Source: Halobacillus halophilus DSM 2266 | Lineage (GTDB): Bacteria; Bacillota; Bacilli; Bacillales; Halobacillaceae | Length of the DNA: 64,000 nt | Reading direction: 5' to 3' | Assembly: GCF_000284515.1 (NCBI RefSeq) | Contig: NC_017668.1 | Span: forward strand, 3,472,001 to 3,536,000 | Part shown: positions 51,198-64,000 of the stretch, one piece after another | Position numbering within the stretch: the stretch's first letter is position 1 | Layout: each line of letters begins with the position of its first letter | The notes under the pieces: generated by a model | What the model saw: the letters and a program-made list of their open reading frames with translations, nothing else | The model's database searches: none | What the model was told of the DNA's origin: nothing | Made by a program: the position numbers and the translations under genes

Positions 51198-52025
51198 TTA
51201 TCGCAGTCTGGCAATCTCAGTGACTGTTTTCTGCATACTTTGGTCGTAAGCTTTAAGTACTCTTTGGTTCATTTCAAAAGACCGATATGTATTCATCATT
51301 TCCGTCATTGTACGGGCACTGTTTACATTGGAACTTTCAAGAAAGTTCTGTTTTACATCGACTTCAACTGTGTTATCTCCCCGGGCCTCTATGAGCTGAG
51401 TGCCGTCTTCCCCAAGCCTGTATAAACCTTCGCCTTCCTTCACCATATCTTCCGCTGCCGAACTATAAGATAAGCCTAAAGGGATATCTTGTCCATCTAC
51501 CGTGATTATACCTTCCTCAGAGACGTCAAATTCCATCCGGTTCGTTTCAATCGGATTTCCTGATTGATCCAATACATAGTTCCCTTGATTCGTAGTTAAG
51601 AACCCTTCCCCGTCCACGGTGAAATTGCCATTTCTCGTGTAGCGCGGCTCTCCTGCCTCATTTTGAACATCAAAAAAAACAGAGCCCGACTCGTCGGGCA
51701 CGTTTCTTTGAAGGAGAGCTAAATCCGTAGCAACTCCCGTTTCTCTTAAATCACCTTGAGTGAAAGCGGGCACAGCCTCCTGCATATAAACACCTGTATT
51801 AAGGGATCCGACAGGGTGCTGTACAGGAATATTCCTGCTACTTGCAGAACCAGGCAATTTGCGGCTTCCCATTTGTTCAATCAGCAATTCTGGAAAAGCA
51901 CGCATCGTCCCCTGATCAGCTTTGTATCCTGGTGTATTCACATTGGACATATTATTCGATAATGTTTCCTGCATGCGTTGGTTAGCAAGCATTCCTGAGG
52001 CGGCTGTGTAGAATCCTCTTAACAA
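51198..52025 (-). CDS. flhO: Flagellar basal-body/hook-type protein FlhO
   Basis: 275 aa. MLRGFYTAASGMLANQRMQE then NNMSNVNTPGYK is the rod-protein start; ESSNVNSARTMTEMMNTYRS and RVLKAYDQSMQK close it. TTG start at 52025, 8 bases from AAAGGAG. Sits directly after mbl as in B. subtilis, indicating an intact flagellar programme. Confidence 0.92.
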   Translation of the reverse strand: MLRGFYTAASGMLANQRMQETLSNNMSNVNTPGYKADQGTMRAFPELLIEQMGSRKLPGSASSRNIPVQHPVGSLNTGVYMQEAVPAFTQGDLRETGVATDLALLQRNVPDESGSVFFDVQNEAGEPRYTRNGNFTVDGEGFLTTNQGNYVLDQSGNPIETNRMEFDVSEEGIITVDGQDIPLGLSYSSAAEDMVKEGEGLYRLGEDGTQLIEARGDNTVEVDVKQNFLESSNVNSARTMTEMMNTYRSFEMNQRVLKAYDQSMQKTVTEIARLR

Positions 52026-52058
52026 GGTGATCGCTCCTTTATTAAAAATTAACGAAAG

Positions 52059-53057
52059 CTATAAAACTATTTTACTGCGTTTATCCATGTTTTCCAGTAT
52101 CATTCCTGTTCCAGCAGCTACACAATCCATCGGAGAGTCAGCAATCATCACAGGGACTTTCAATTCTTCGAAAAGAAGCTGATCCACACCGTGAAGAAGA
52201 GCACCTCCACCCGTCAGGGTAACCCCGCGTTCAATTATATCAGCAGAGAGCTCTGGAGGCGTCCGCTCTAATACTTTTCTAGCCGTTTGAACGATAACCT
52301 GAACAGGCTCGCGAAGCGCCTTCTCTATTTCTTCCGAACTGACTGAAATCGTACGGGGGAGCCCAGTAATCCTATCACGGCCTCTAATATCAACTACTTC
52401 TGTCCGAGTCGCTGGAAATACAGTACCCACATTAATTTTTATATTCTCAGCCGTCCGTTCACCAATTAATAATTGGTATTCTTTCTTAATATATTGAAGT
52501 ATTTCCTGGTCCAATCGATTTCCTGCTATTTTGATCGACGAAGCTGTAACAATTTCCCCCATCGAAAGGACCGCTATATCAGTCGTTCCTCCCCCAATAT
52601 CCACAATCATATTTCCATATGGCTCGTAAATTTCCATACCTGCACCTATCGCAGCCACTTTTGGTTCTTCTTCTAAAAAAACTTTCTTACCGCCTGCTTT
52701 TTCAGCTGCTTGCTTTATTGCCTGCTGTTCCACTTTGGTTATATTCGTTGGACAGCAGATCAGCATCCGTGGTCTGGATAGAAAGCTTCGAACATTTATT
52801 TTTTGGATAAAGTACTTGAGCATAGCTTCTGTTGCATCGAAGTCTGCAATAATGCCATCCTTCAATGGACGGGTAGCTTCAATATTCTCAGGTGTGCGTC
52901 CCACCATCCGCTGAGCATCTTCTCCTACTTCCAGTACTTTTCCAGTATTACGGTCCATTGCCACGACGGTTGGTTGATTTAATACGATCCCTTTACCCTT
53001 AACATGAATGAGCACGTTAGCTGTACCAAGGTCTATCCCGATATCTCTTGCAAACAT
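52059..53057 (-). CDS. mbl: Rod-shape actin homologue Mbl
   Basis: 332 aa from the ATG at 53057 (MFARDIGIDLGTANVLIHVK), which matches the start of B. subtilis Mbl; the frame extends to 53168 but the extra part is not conserved. Actin-fold ATP motifs: GIDLGTANVL, VDIGGGTTDIAV, TGGGALLHGVDQL. It directs lateral wall synthesis. Lies between spoIIID and flhO in the ancestral order. Confidence 0.95.
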   Translation of the reverse strand: MFARDIGIDLGTANVLIHVKGKGIVLNQPTVVAMDRNTGKVLEVGEDAQRMVGRTPENIEATRPLKDGIIADFDATEAMLKYFIQKINVRSFLSRPRMLICCPTNITKVEQQAIKQAAEKAGGKKVFLEEEPKVAAIGAGMEIYEPYGNMIVDIGGGTTDIAVLSMGEIVTASSIKIAGNRLDQEILQYIKKEYQLLIGERTAENIKINVGTVFPATRTEVVDIRGRDRITGLPRTISVSSEEIEKALREPVQVIVQTARKVLERTPPELSADIIERGVTLTGGGALLHGVDQLLFEELKVPVMIADSPMDCVAAGTGMILENMDKRSKIVL

Positions 53058-53289
53058 GTCCTGTAGATCCTCCCTATTGAAAGCATCCATGCCCGTAAAC
53101 ACACAAAAATCGCCGTAACCCTTCCGGTTAAGTGAGAGGTCCATAGTATTCAACCATGTTCTGGGCATTCAACCTGCGTTTTGAAATTTTACATCACTTA
53201 AAAAAATAACGTTCATTGCCTGTGTACCATAGTACACATCTAATTCTATATTCTATCATAAAATTATGACAATCGTCGCATTCGGGATG

Positions 53290-53320
53290 AAAAAATCACC
53301 TTATACGCAGGGGATTTTTC
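53290..53320 (-). terminator. Terminator after spoIIID
   Basis: AAAAATCaCC / GGgGATTTTT stem between spoIIID and mbl. Confidence 0.75.
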
Positions 53321-53343
53321 TTTAGGGAGGATGACAAAGGAAG

Positions 53344-53625
53344 TCAGGCAAGAGGCTGCACAGGTCCTTCTTCAAGCAGTTGGGCTTTATACTTTCTTCG
53401 AGTTGCTTCTCCTCCGCGGAGGTGTCTGATCTCCTTATGATAATCTAGTATTTTTTTAACTTCTTTAGCAAGCTCCGGATTCACTTCCGGGAGTCTTTCT
53501 GTAAGATCTTTATGCACCGTACTTTTAGAAACGCCAAATTCCTTGGCGATCACTCTGACCGTTTTTTTAGTTTCAATGAGGTGCTCTCCAATCCTGATGG
53601 TCCTTTCTTTGATGTAATCATGCAC
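53344..53625 (-). CDS. spoIIID: Mother-cell transcription factor SpoIIID
   Basis: 93 aa from the GTG at 53625, 8 bases after AGGAGG. (M)HDYIKERTIRIGEHLIETK, then the HTH TVRVIAKEFGVSKSTVHKDL, and the basic C-terminal part HKEIRHLRGGEATRRKYK. DNA-binding protein that switches on and off many SigE-dependent genes in the mother cell. Small and full length, with a slightly longer tail (AQLLEEGPVQPLA). Confidence 0.95.
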   Translation of the reverse strand: MHDYIKERTIRIGEHLIETKKTVRVIAKEFGVSKSTVHKDLTERLPEVNPELAKEVKKILDYHKEIRHLRGGEATRRKYKAQLLEEGPVQPLA

Positions 53626-53870
53626 TCCACTCGCCTCCTGTGATTGTCTATCCAAGGGGGTGGTTTCAAAGGAAAGCGCTTATGCTGTTAGTATGAGGGG
53701 GGTACTCTAGGTGTAAGTCATGGTGTTCCTCCCTGGACGTTACCGAGTGCTCGGTTATCCTCATTGTATTATTAAAAAAGGTGAGTTATGCCACAGGGAT
53801 AAGGATGGGGCTTGCTTTACAGGAGTTTTTTATGTAAATGCTTTTTGCTAGTTTATGATACAGCATAAAA

Positions 53871-53896
53871 AAATGAGGGGGCTGGCCCCTCATTTA
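53871..53896 (-). terminator. Terminator at the end of spoIIQ
   Basis: AAATGAGGGG / CCCCTCATTT stem, overlapping the stop codon. Confidence 0.82.
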
Positions 53897-54811
53897 GGTT
53901 TGAGTTGTAGAAATGGATGATGCACTATCCTCATCAGGAGTTTGTTCTCCTTCTGTGTTATCTGCAGGATCTTCATCCGTATTTAGTTCCTCATCATTTG
54001 GCTCATCAGATACTTCTGGTTCTTCTGCGGAGTCTTCGGCAGGAGCACTGTCATCTTCAGCAGAAGGTACTTCTGTTTCTTTCTCAGCCTCTGCTTCTTC
54101 TTTCACTTCTTCGCTGATCTTACTGGAAGGTTGTCCGAAAAAGCTTTCTGGATTTACAGGCTGCCCTTCATTTCGTAATTCGAAATGAACGTGGACGCCA
54201 CTTGCCTGGCCGAAGGAATTCTGTCCAGCAGAACCTAGCACATCACCTTGAGTAACTTCAGAACCAGCTTGGACTTTAATGTCAGCTAGACTAGCATAGA
54301 CCGTTGATACGTCTTCATCATGTGTAATTTCAATGACATTGCCATAAAGCGGATCTTCTTTTACTTCTGTGACTGTTCCTGATAGAGCTGCTGTTACTTC
54401 AAAAGCTTCTCCATCTTCTCTCGTTATATCGACGCCTTCACTCTGATAGTACTTATTGTTGTATAGGACCAGTGCACTTTCTTGATCTTCCTGAGACGCA
54501 TTGTAATCATAGAACTTAGTAACGATAGACGCGGCTTCTTCATCAACGACTGGCATTTGTAAGTTTTCGTTTTGCTCCATGACTGGAACTGAAGCCTCTC
54601 CAGAATCCTGAGTAGTGAACTCATCCTGGACTTCCGTTTCTGATTGATTAGCTAACTGGTTTTCTACTTCCTTACCACTTTGCTGATACCAGAACACCCC
54701 TACTAGAACTAATGCTGCTACGGACAAATACAAAGCTGGATACAACCATTTCTTGCGCATTAAGCGTTTAAACTTTAATTTAGTCACGCTTTTCTTTCCT
54801 TCCTCTCTCAT
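53894..54811 (-). CDS. spoIIQ: Forespore engulfment protein SpoIIQ (LytM domain)
   Basis: 305 aa from the ATG at 54811 (GAGGTG 6 bases upstream). One membrane helix (about 21-40), a linker, and a LytM/M23 domain (about 110-225): SEGVDITREDGEAFEV, GNVIEITHDEDVSTVYASLA, SGVHVHFEL. The HxH pair is present but the first zinc His is replaced by Ser (SEGVD), as expected of SpoIIQ, which is a zipper partner of SpoIIIAH rather than an active peptidase. The last 80 residues are an acidic E/D/S/P tail longer than in B. subtilis. Confidence 0.92.
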   Translation of the reverse strand: MREEGKKSVTKLKFKRLMRKKWLYPALYLSVAALVLVGVFWYQQSGKEVENQLANQSETEVQDEFTTQDSGEASVPVMEQNENLQMPVVDEEAASIVTKFYDYNASQEDQESALVLYNNKYYQSEGVDITREDGEAFEVTAALSGTVTEVKEDPLYGNVIEITHDEDVSTVYASLADIKVQAGSEVTQGDVLGSAGQNSFGQASGVHVHFELRNEGQPVNPESFFGQPSSKISEEVKEEAEAEKETEVPSAEDDSAPAEDSAEEPEVSDEPNDEELNTDEDPADNTEGEQTPDEDSASSISTTQT

Positions 54812-54970
54812 GTTCATCACCTCAAAAATCATTCTGAACACTTCTGAGGAATTATATACATGAAGAGGGAATTTTTTCTTAAAAGTATTTATCATTTCAA
54901 GATAGAAATAAAGATCGCATCGAACGAACTAGTTTGTCCAAATTGCAACCGCCCGTCTTATGAAATGGAA

Positions 54971-54996
54971 ACAGGACCCTTAGCTTCAGGTCCTGT
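54971..54996 (-). terminator. Terminator after spoIID
   Basis: ACAGGACC / GGTCCTGT stem, then TTTCC on the minus strand. Confidence 0.7.
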
Positions 54997-55011
54997 CTTA
55001 ATCATATTCCA

Positions 55012-56046
55012 TCAGTTGACAGGCTTATCATTTCTTGAAGTTAACAATGCCGTCTGTTTATTGATAGAAGATACTTCTGTATCGTGATAATAATGAGTAA
55101 CTATGTCTTTATAACTGCTGCCGCTCTTTGCCATTCCATTTGCTCCATATTGACTCATTCCTACACCGTGGCCATACCCTTTCGTCGTAAAAATGACGTG
55201 GTCACCTTTTTGCTCCATAGAAAAATCACTTGAAGGCAGCTCGAAGGTTTCCCTTATCTGTCGTCCTGAGAAGCTCTGGTCCCCAACTTGAACCTTATCT
55301 ACACGATTTCCCTCTGTCTTTGTCATGGTCATGTTTTGCACATTCCCTTTAAAATTTACGCCAAGGGCTGTTTGTACTTGAGTAATCGGAATAATTTTCT
55401 GATCTGCGAATTTAGGTGACTGTTGATCCCAGGGACTTTCCACACTTTTCAAATAAGGAATCTCGTTCTCCCAGTAGTCTTCAGCATTTTCCGTGTATCC
55501 ATTGCTCGTTGAAAAGAAAGCGGCCGTTATCGGCTCCTGGTTATACGTGATTATTTCTCCTGCTGTCTCACTGACAGCTGTGCTAATTTTCTCCATATTG
55601 CTCGTATATTGATCATGCCACTGAGCTCTGAGTTCTTCATCATTCTTATACACCTGGTGATTAACGGTGTCCGTCACATCAGCTTCCTGCGATACACCCT
55701 CTTCTTCAAGCAAATGCCTAGTTATATACGTTCGCGCTGCTAAAGCCTGCGCTTTTAGTGCTTCCAGCTCAAACTCAGCAGGCATCTCAGATGCAACCAC
55801 CCTTGCCACATATGTCTCCAGTGGGACTTCTTCTATCTTCCCTGATTGGCTTCGTTCCACTCTGACCGCTATCGGAGAGAGGTCTTTTGATGCATCAGCG
55901 GCTTTTTCAATCGGATTTGGAGTCTCCGGGACTTCATGTGAAGCACTGGAACCTGTAAAAGGCACCACAATTAGAGTGGGTAGTATAAGTATAGCCCCGA
56001 ACAGGCCACCTGTTATGAAGAATGCCATCCAATTTTTTCTTTTCAT
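55012..56046 (-). CDS. spoIID: Stage II sporulation protein D (SpoIID)
   Basis: About 344 aa from the ATG at 56046 (AGGAGG about 6 bases upstream; the GTG at 56052 touches it). One N-terminal membrane anchor (about 8-30), then the SpoIID lytic transglycosylase domain: VPLETYVARVVASEMPAEFE (catalytic Glu), LEALKAQALAARTYITRHLL, AAFFSTSNGYTENAEDYW, and GYGHGVGMSQYGANGMAKSG. It trims septal glycan during engulfment with SpoIIM/SpoIIP. Gene order murA-spoIID-spoIIQ is that of B. subtilis. Confidence 0.95.
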   Translation of the reverse strand: MKRKNWMAFFITGGLFGAILILPTLIVVPFTGSSASHEVPETPNPIEKAADASKDLSPIAVRVERSQSGKIEEVPLETYVARVVASEMPAEFELEALKAQALAARTYITRHLLEEEGVSQEADVTDTVNHQVYKNDEELRAQWHDQYTSNMEKISTAVSETAGEIITYNQEPITAAFFSTSNGYTENAEDYWENEIPYLKSVESPWDQQSPKFADQKIIPITQVQTALGVNFKGNVQNMTMTKTEGNRVDKVQVGDQSFSGRQIRETFELPSSDFSMEQKGDHVIFTTKGYGHGVGMSQYGANGMAKSGSSYKDIVTHYYHDTEVSSINKQTALLTSRNDKPVN

Positions 56047-56121
56047 TCTCACCCTCCTGATTACATTGTAGATCTCTCTACTAAAATGTATCCCTGATAC
56101 AAGGATGATAGAACCAAAAAA

Positions 56122-56161
56122 AAGCTTGGCTGTTTCAAAAAATTATGAAACAACCAAGCTA
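56122..56161 (-). terminator. Terminator after murA
   Basis: AAGCTTGGcTGTTTC / GAAACAaCCAAGCT stem with one mismatch, then TTTTTTT on the minus strand. Confidence 0.85.
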
Positions 56162-56175
56162 TAAGGATATATACA

Positions 56176-57486
56176 TTATAAGGTCGACAAAGATTCGTTA
56201 GCTTCTTGTTCTTCAGAGTAAGATTCTTGTTCGTTAATTCTTTCTATATCCGCACCGAGTCCCGCAAGTTTGTTGGCGAAATCCACATACCCACGGTCCA
56301 GATGCTTAAGTTCTGTTACGCGCGTGTACCCATCGGCAACAAGACCAGCCAGAATAAGAGCTGCTCCCGCTCGTAAATCAGTCGCGGCTACTTCCGCTCC
56401 TTGTAAAGATGAAGGTCCCTCCACAATAACGTTGCGGCCTTCAATCTTAAGGTGAGCATTCATCCGGCGGAATTCTTCCACATGCATGAAACGATTTTCG
56501 AATACGGTTTCCGTAATTACGCTTGTGCCTTTGGCGTTTAACATCAATGCCATCATTTGAGACTGCATATCAGTAGGAAAACCTGGATGTGGCATCGTTT
56601 TAATGTCTGTGGCCTTCAGCTGTTCAGGGCCAATAACTCGAAGTCCATCCTCTTCTTCTTCAATGGTAACGCCCATTTCTTCCATTTTTGAAATAACAGA
56701 ACGAAGGTGTTCACGCATAGCACCTTTAACTAATACATTACCTCCAGTAATAGCAGCCGCAACCATAAATGTTCCAGCTTCTACGCGGTCAGGGATAATG
56801 GTATGAGTCGCGCCTATAAGCTTGTCGACTCCTTCGATACGGATGGTCTCCGTACCAGCTCCAATAACCTTGCCGCCCATTTGATTGAGATAATTGGCTA
56901 AATCTACAATTTCCGGTTCTTTCGCACAGTTTTCAAGGATGGTCGTTCCTTCAGCTAGGGCAGCAGCCATCATAACGTTTTCTGTAGCCCCTACACTTGG
57001 AACATCAAAGTAAACCTTGGCACCCTGCAAACGACCTTTGACTTCTGCCTCAATGTATCCATTTCCTACGGTAACTTCAGCACCCATAGCTTCAAAGCCT
57101 TTTAAGTGCTGATCAATAGGACGTGATCCTATCGCACAACCACCAGGCAGGGCAACCTTAGCATGACCATACCGGGCCAAAAGTGGTCCCAACACGAGGA
57201 CAGAAGCTCGCATTTTCCTCACGTATTCAATTGGTGCTTCTGTTTCGAGATCTCCAGAAGCATCTACAGTAACTGTGTTGCCTTCCACTTTAACATCAGC
57301 ATTCATATGTCGAATCACTTCATTGATAGTCGTAACATCTGCTAAAGCAGGAACTTCGTGTAAAACACTTTTTCCTTCACTGGCAATTATACTTGCTGCG
57401 ATGACAGGCAGTACGGCATTCTTGGCGCCTTCTGCTTTTACAGTGCCATTCAGCTGCCTCCCACCACGGACGATGATTTTTTCCAA
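56176..57486 (-). CDS. murA: UDP-N-acetylglucosamine 1-carboxyvinyltransferase MurA
   Basis: 436 aa, first committed enzyme of peptidoglycan synthesis. Catalytic Cys117 in [16 protein letters not shown] (fosfomycin target), [17 protein letters not shown] near the start, and [20 protein letters not shown]. Placed next to ywmB and spoIID, as murAA is in B. subtilis. A short extra acidic tail ([19 protein letters not shown]) is present. Confidence 0.95.
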   Translation of the reverse strand: MEKIIVRGGRQLNGTVKAEGAKNAVLPVIAASIIASEGKSVLHEVPALADVTTINEVIRHMNADVKVEGNTVTVDASGDLETEAPIEYVRKMRASVLVLGPLLARYGHAKVALPGGCAIGSRPIDQHLKGFEAMGAEVTVGNGYIEAEVKGRLQGAKVYFDVPSVGATENVMMAAALAEGTTILENCAKEPEIVDLANYLNQMGGKVIGAGTETIRIEGVDKLIGATHTIIPDRVEAGTFMVAAAITGGNVLVKGAMREHLRSVISKMEEMGVTIEEEEDGLRVIGPEQLKATDIKTMPHPGFPTDMQSQMMALMLNAKGTSVITETVFENRFMHVEEFRRMNAHLKIEGRNVIVEGPSSLQGAEVAATDLRAGAALILAGLVADGYTRVTELKHLDRGYVDFANKLAGLGADIERINEQESYSEEQEANESLSTL

Positions 57487-57520
57487 ATTTCATTCTCCTC
57501 CGCGTCCATATTCATTATTA

Positions 57521-58225
57521 TTAATATTCAGCAGTAATAATGGGTGTGCCAATAGTGATGTTTGTCCGCCCGCCCAAAGTTCTTGTAGCGAACTGAACAT
57601 TCATCTTTCCACTGGCTGTCGGGATTGCTTGTCCCCATTTTTCCGTATATCCGGAGCTGCTAGTCCAATCTTTTTCTGCAACTTGATCTAATGGTTTAAT
57701 GTCGAATGTTTGTTTGAATTTTTTATACACTAAAACATCATCTATAATACCACTAGACTCTGCCTTAAGACAAGAGAAAAATAGGACGTTTTTTGAGAAA
57801 TAACGTTTCTCAGTTTCTCGTATCCGATCTTTTACTTCTGGTGTCAGGGAAAATGTACCCTTACCAGCTATATAGTAAACCAATTCCGCCTTTTCATCTT
57901 TATTTTTCGGCAGAATAATACTATAACTTTCGTCAAATTCCCTATTAATAAGACCGTCTTTTAGAATGATTTTATTTGAGTTCTCTTGATCTTCATTAGA
58001 TACTTCAGCATTTCGATAGGATTCGGAAATCTTTTTTTTCAATAATAATGAATCAGATCTCGATATCGTCTCTTTGAGGGTGATCGACCATTCCTTGACG
58101 TCCAGCTGCTCATTCTCAGCAAATGCTGCAAAATTTTCAATAGGTGTCTCCGCAGTCAGTTCCTGTGAATAAGCACCTGTACATACCATAATCAATACCG
58201 TAATCCCTGCTAGTAAACTTTTCAT
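57521..58225 (-). CDS. ywmB: YwmB family secreted protein (TATA-box-binding-like fold)
   Basis: 234 aa from the ATG at 58225 (GGGGAGG 9 bases upstream; the longer frame is not supported). Signal peptide MKSLLAGITVLIMVCTGAYS; the mature part shows NFAAFAENEQLDVKEWSITL and the conserved end GKMNVQFATRTLGGRTNITI. Function unknown; conserved position between ywzB and murA in Bacillus. Confidence 0.88.
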   Translation of the reverse strand: MKSLLAGITVLIMVCTGAYSQELTAETPIENFAAFAENEQLDVKEWSITLKETISRSDSLLLKKKISESYRNAEVSNEDQENSNKIILKDGLINREFDESYSIILPKNKDEKAELVYYIAGKGTFSLTPEVKDRIRETEKRYFSKNVLFFSCLKAESSGIIDDVLVYKKFKQTFDIKPLDQVAEKDWTSSSGYTEKWGQAIPTASGKMNVQFATRTLGGRTNITIGTPIITAEY

Positions 58226-58340
58226 TTTCTGATGCCTCCCCGAGCATAGACTTACTATAAGTCTGACCGGAGAAGACAACAATCATACTGGACATTTTCT
58301 GACAAACTATTCATTTATTCATAGTTTCATGGATTTACGT

Positions 58341-58574
58341 TTAAAATAAGTAGACCAGACTATTAGACCATGCAATAAAATCAAGAAAAAATCGGCTGAC
58401 CGTTGTTCCAATTGCAATGGTAATAAATATGAGTAAAACTCTTGCTTCAAAAACACGATGTTTCCTGAAAAACGCATCGAAGTTGACTGACTGAAGGACT
58501 CTCCACGTTATGATAATGAAGATAATGTGTGAGGTCATACTCAGAATGGCTTCTTCAGCAAAATATTGATCCAT
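58341..58574 (-). CDS. ywzB: DUF1146 membrane protein (YwzB)
   Basis: 77 aa with two membrane helices. HIIFIIITWRVLQSVNFDAF and KHRVFEARVLLIFITIAIGT match DUF1146, found just after atpC in many Bacilli. Possible link to ATP synthase by position only. Confidence 0.85.
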   Translation of the reverse strand: MDQYFAEEAILSMTSHIIFIIITWRVLQSVNFDAFFRKHRVFEARVLLIFITIAIGTTVSRFFLDFIAWSNSLVYLF

Positions 58575-58822
58575 ACTAACTCCTCTCTTTCGTCACTATT
58601 TTTAGGAACATCATTCATCTACACAGAAATACCTTTTTATACAATTGGCTAAACCCAATTAAAACAGAAGATGACAAAGAAAATATTTCTCTCTCATTTC
58701 CCGGGCAATAATGACAAATATTTCTGCCAGTTTAATTCATTATATGAACCGCCTTGCTGCTCCTTGAATGATGACTGGACTGAAAATAAACATCAGGATT
58801 ATTTACGATTTCTTTAATAAAA

Positions 58823-58847
58823 AAACTGCTCTCAATATGAAAGCAGT

Positions 58848-58849
<2 letters not shown>
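58823..58849 (-). terminator. Terminator of the atp operon
   Basis: AAACTGCT / AGCAGTTT stem at the atpC stop, then TTTTTTT on the minus strand. Confidence 0.8.
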
Positions 58850-59309
<460 letters not shown>

Positions 59310-59330
59310 TTATCACTTGTGTTGACAGGT

Positions 59331-61654
<2,324 letters not shown>

Positions 61655-61681
61655 TCACCACCCTTTCCAGCTGTGTTTTAT

Positions 61682-63196
<1,515 letters not shown>

Positions 63197-63205
63197 TCAC
63201 CCCTA

Positions 63206-63754
63206 TCATCTTTTGTTAGCAGAAACTAGCTTGCGCTCCATGCGGCTAAGCTTTCCACTGACGGAACCATCAAATATCCGATTTCCAATTCGCACACGAA
63301 TTCCTCCGAGAATGCTTGGATCAACAATATTGTTCAGGTTCAATGAACGTTTGCCTACTTTTGGTGCAAATGTTTCTGAAATCCGCTTTTTTTCAGATTT
63401 CGAAAGTTCACGTACGGAGTAAACATCCGCTTCTGCTACTCCTTTTGCATCGCTCATCATCGTTAAGAAATGAGTGATCATTTCAGAAATAATGTCTTCT
63501 CTATGCCTGTCTACCAACAACTTAAGGGTGTTCACAACTTCTGCTGAATACGACAGAAATGATTTATGAATGAGTTGTTTCTTTTGGTCGACGGAAATAC
63601 GTGGATGCTTAAGGAATGTATAAAGCTGCTCATTATTACGGAACACCTTTTGCAGTTCTCGTAATTCTGTTTCAAATTGCTCTAATTTTAAATGTTCTTG
63701 TCCGAGTTGAAAAAGCGCGTTAGCATAACGTCTCGCAATGATTGTCTGGCTCAT
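63206..63754 (-). CDS. atpH: ATP synthase delta subunit
   Basis: 182 aa. N-terminal helical bundle ([20 protein letters not shown]) and the C-terminal [20 protein letters not shown]. Joins the F1 head to the b-subunit stator. Its ATG overlaps the atpF stop by 4 bases (ATGA). Confidence 0.95.
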   Translation of the reverse strand: MSQTIIARRYANALFQLGQEHLKLEQFETELRELQKVFRNNEQLYTFLKHPRISVDQKKQLIHKSFLSYSAEVVNTLKLLVDRHREDIISEMITHFLTMMSDAKGVAEADVYSVRELSKSEKKRISETFAPKVGKRSLNLNNIVDPSILGGIRVRIGNRIFDGSVSGKLSRMERKLVSANKR

Positions 63755-64000
63755 CGCTCTTCTCCTGCCTCATCAATGTATTGATGAATCAATTTCTCCT
63801 GATCCTTCTCCGAAAGTTCTTTTTCAATAACTTTGGATGCAATCATGACAGACATAGAAGCCACTTGATCTTTAAGGACTTGTACGGCTTTTTCTTTCTC
63901 TTGTTCAATTTCCTGACGAGCTGATTCTTTCATTCTTTCAGATTCAGCGCGAGCGGACTCAATAATATCGCGTTCCTGCTGACCAGCCGTTTTGCGTGCA
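63751..64000 (-). CDS. atpF: ATP synthase F0 b subunit (5' end cut by window edge)
   Basis: Only the C-terminal 82 or so residues are visible: a long charged helix ([37 protein letters not shown]) ending [20 protein letters not shown]. This is the stator stalk that contacts delta. The start and the membrane helix lie beyond position 64000. Confidence 0.93.
   Translation of the reverse strand, partial: ARKTAGQQERDIIESARAESERMKESARQEIEQEKEKAVQVLKDQVASMSVMIASKVIEKELSEKDQEKLIHQYIDEAGEER

Noticed and set aside
54860-55087. Plus-strand 75-codon frame between spoIIQ and spoIID
   Set aside because: Overlaps the spoIID 3' end and its terminator. A CPNC pair is seen but nothing else supports it.

Overview
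The window reads as chromosome of an endospore-forming, probably moderately halophilic Bacillaceae (Halobacillus-like; the genus is inference). The evidence is the sporulation and cell-shape block spoIID, spoIIQ, spoIIID, mbl, flhO, flhP next to murA and the atp operon, which is the Bacillus subtilis order; SinR and SpoIIID proteins very close to the Bacillus ones; Shine-Dalgarno-rich starts; and several very acidic secreted proteins.

Layout. 1-8 kb: an alpha-galactosidase (cut by the left edge) with a sugar ABC importer, a divergent ROK repressor, a lipoprotein and a ROK sugar kinase. 8-19 kb: an LCP cell-wall ligase, a thioesterase, a LysR regulator, a KtrB-type potassium channel subunit, and a four-gene operon (family 2 glycosyltransferase, large GT-C-like membrane protein, two small EamA/EmrE-like proteins) that looks like a lipid-linked-sugar cell-envelope glycosylation machine. 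19-28 kb: a LacI-controlled sugar ABC importer with ThuA-like, two Gfo/Idh/MocA and TIM-barrel isomerase genes, probably for oxidative glycoside breakdown. Neither importer has its own ATPase, so a shared MsmX-type ATPase elsewhere is likely.

28-31 kb: a compact cluster of eight small genes (two Hsp20-like proteins, a GerPC-like protein, four paralogous small proteins, a zinc-ribbon protein) that looks like a spore-coat or gerP-related locus. 31-44 kb: a sugar isomerase, sinR, a HEPN-CBS fusion gene translationally coupled to an ABC exporter, a PilZ protein, a sortase next to a probable sortase substrate with a duplicated helical domain, an RND efflux operon and small envelope genes. 44-64 kb: an SLH-anchored lytic transglycosylase, fabZ, a methyltransferase/FAD monooxygenase pair, flhP, flhO, mbl, spoIIID, spoIIQ, spoIID, murA, ywmB, ywzB and atpC-D-G-A-H-F (atpF cut by the right edge).

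The most unusual non-coding content is repetitive. First, a family of near-perfect hairpins carrying GGATGACCTGAGGT and its complement sits at gene ends (five copies, one half copy), with one compensatory base-pair change and one copy with the arm order swapped. Second, three 620-700 bp composite palindromic repeats begin and end with AAGACTCAGTTTCGAGAT-type inverted ends; they carry optional cassettes, a nested 103-bp hairpin and a nested 160-bp MITE-like insertion with an 8-bp target duplication. No tRNA, rRNA, CRISPR array or complete insertion sequence was seen.
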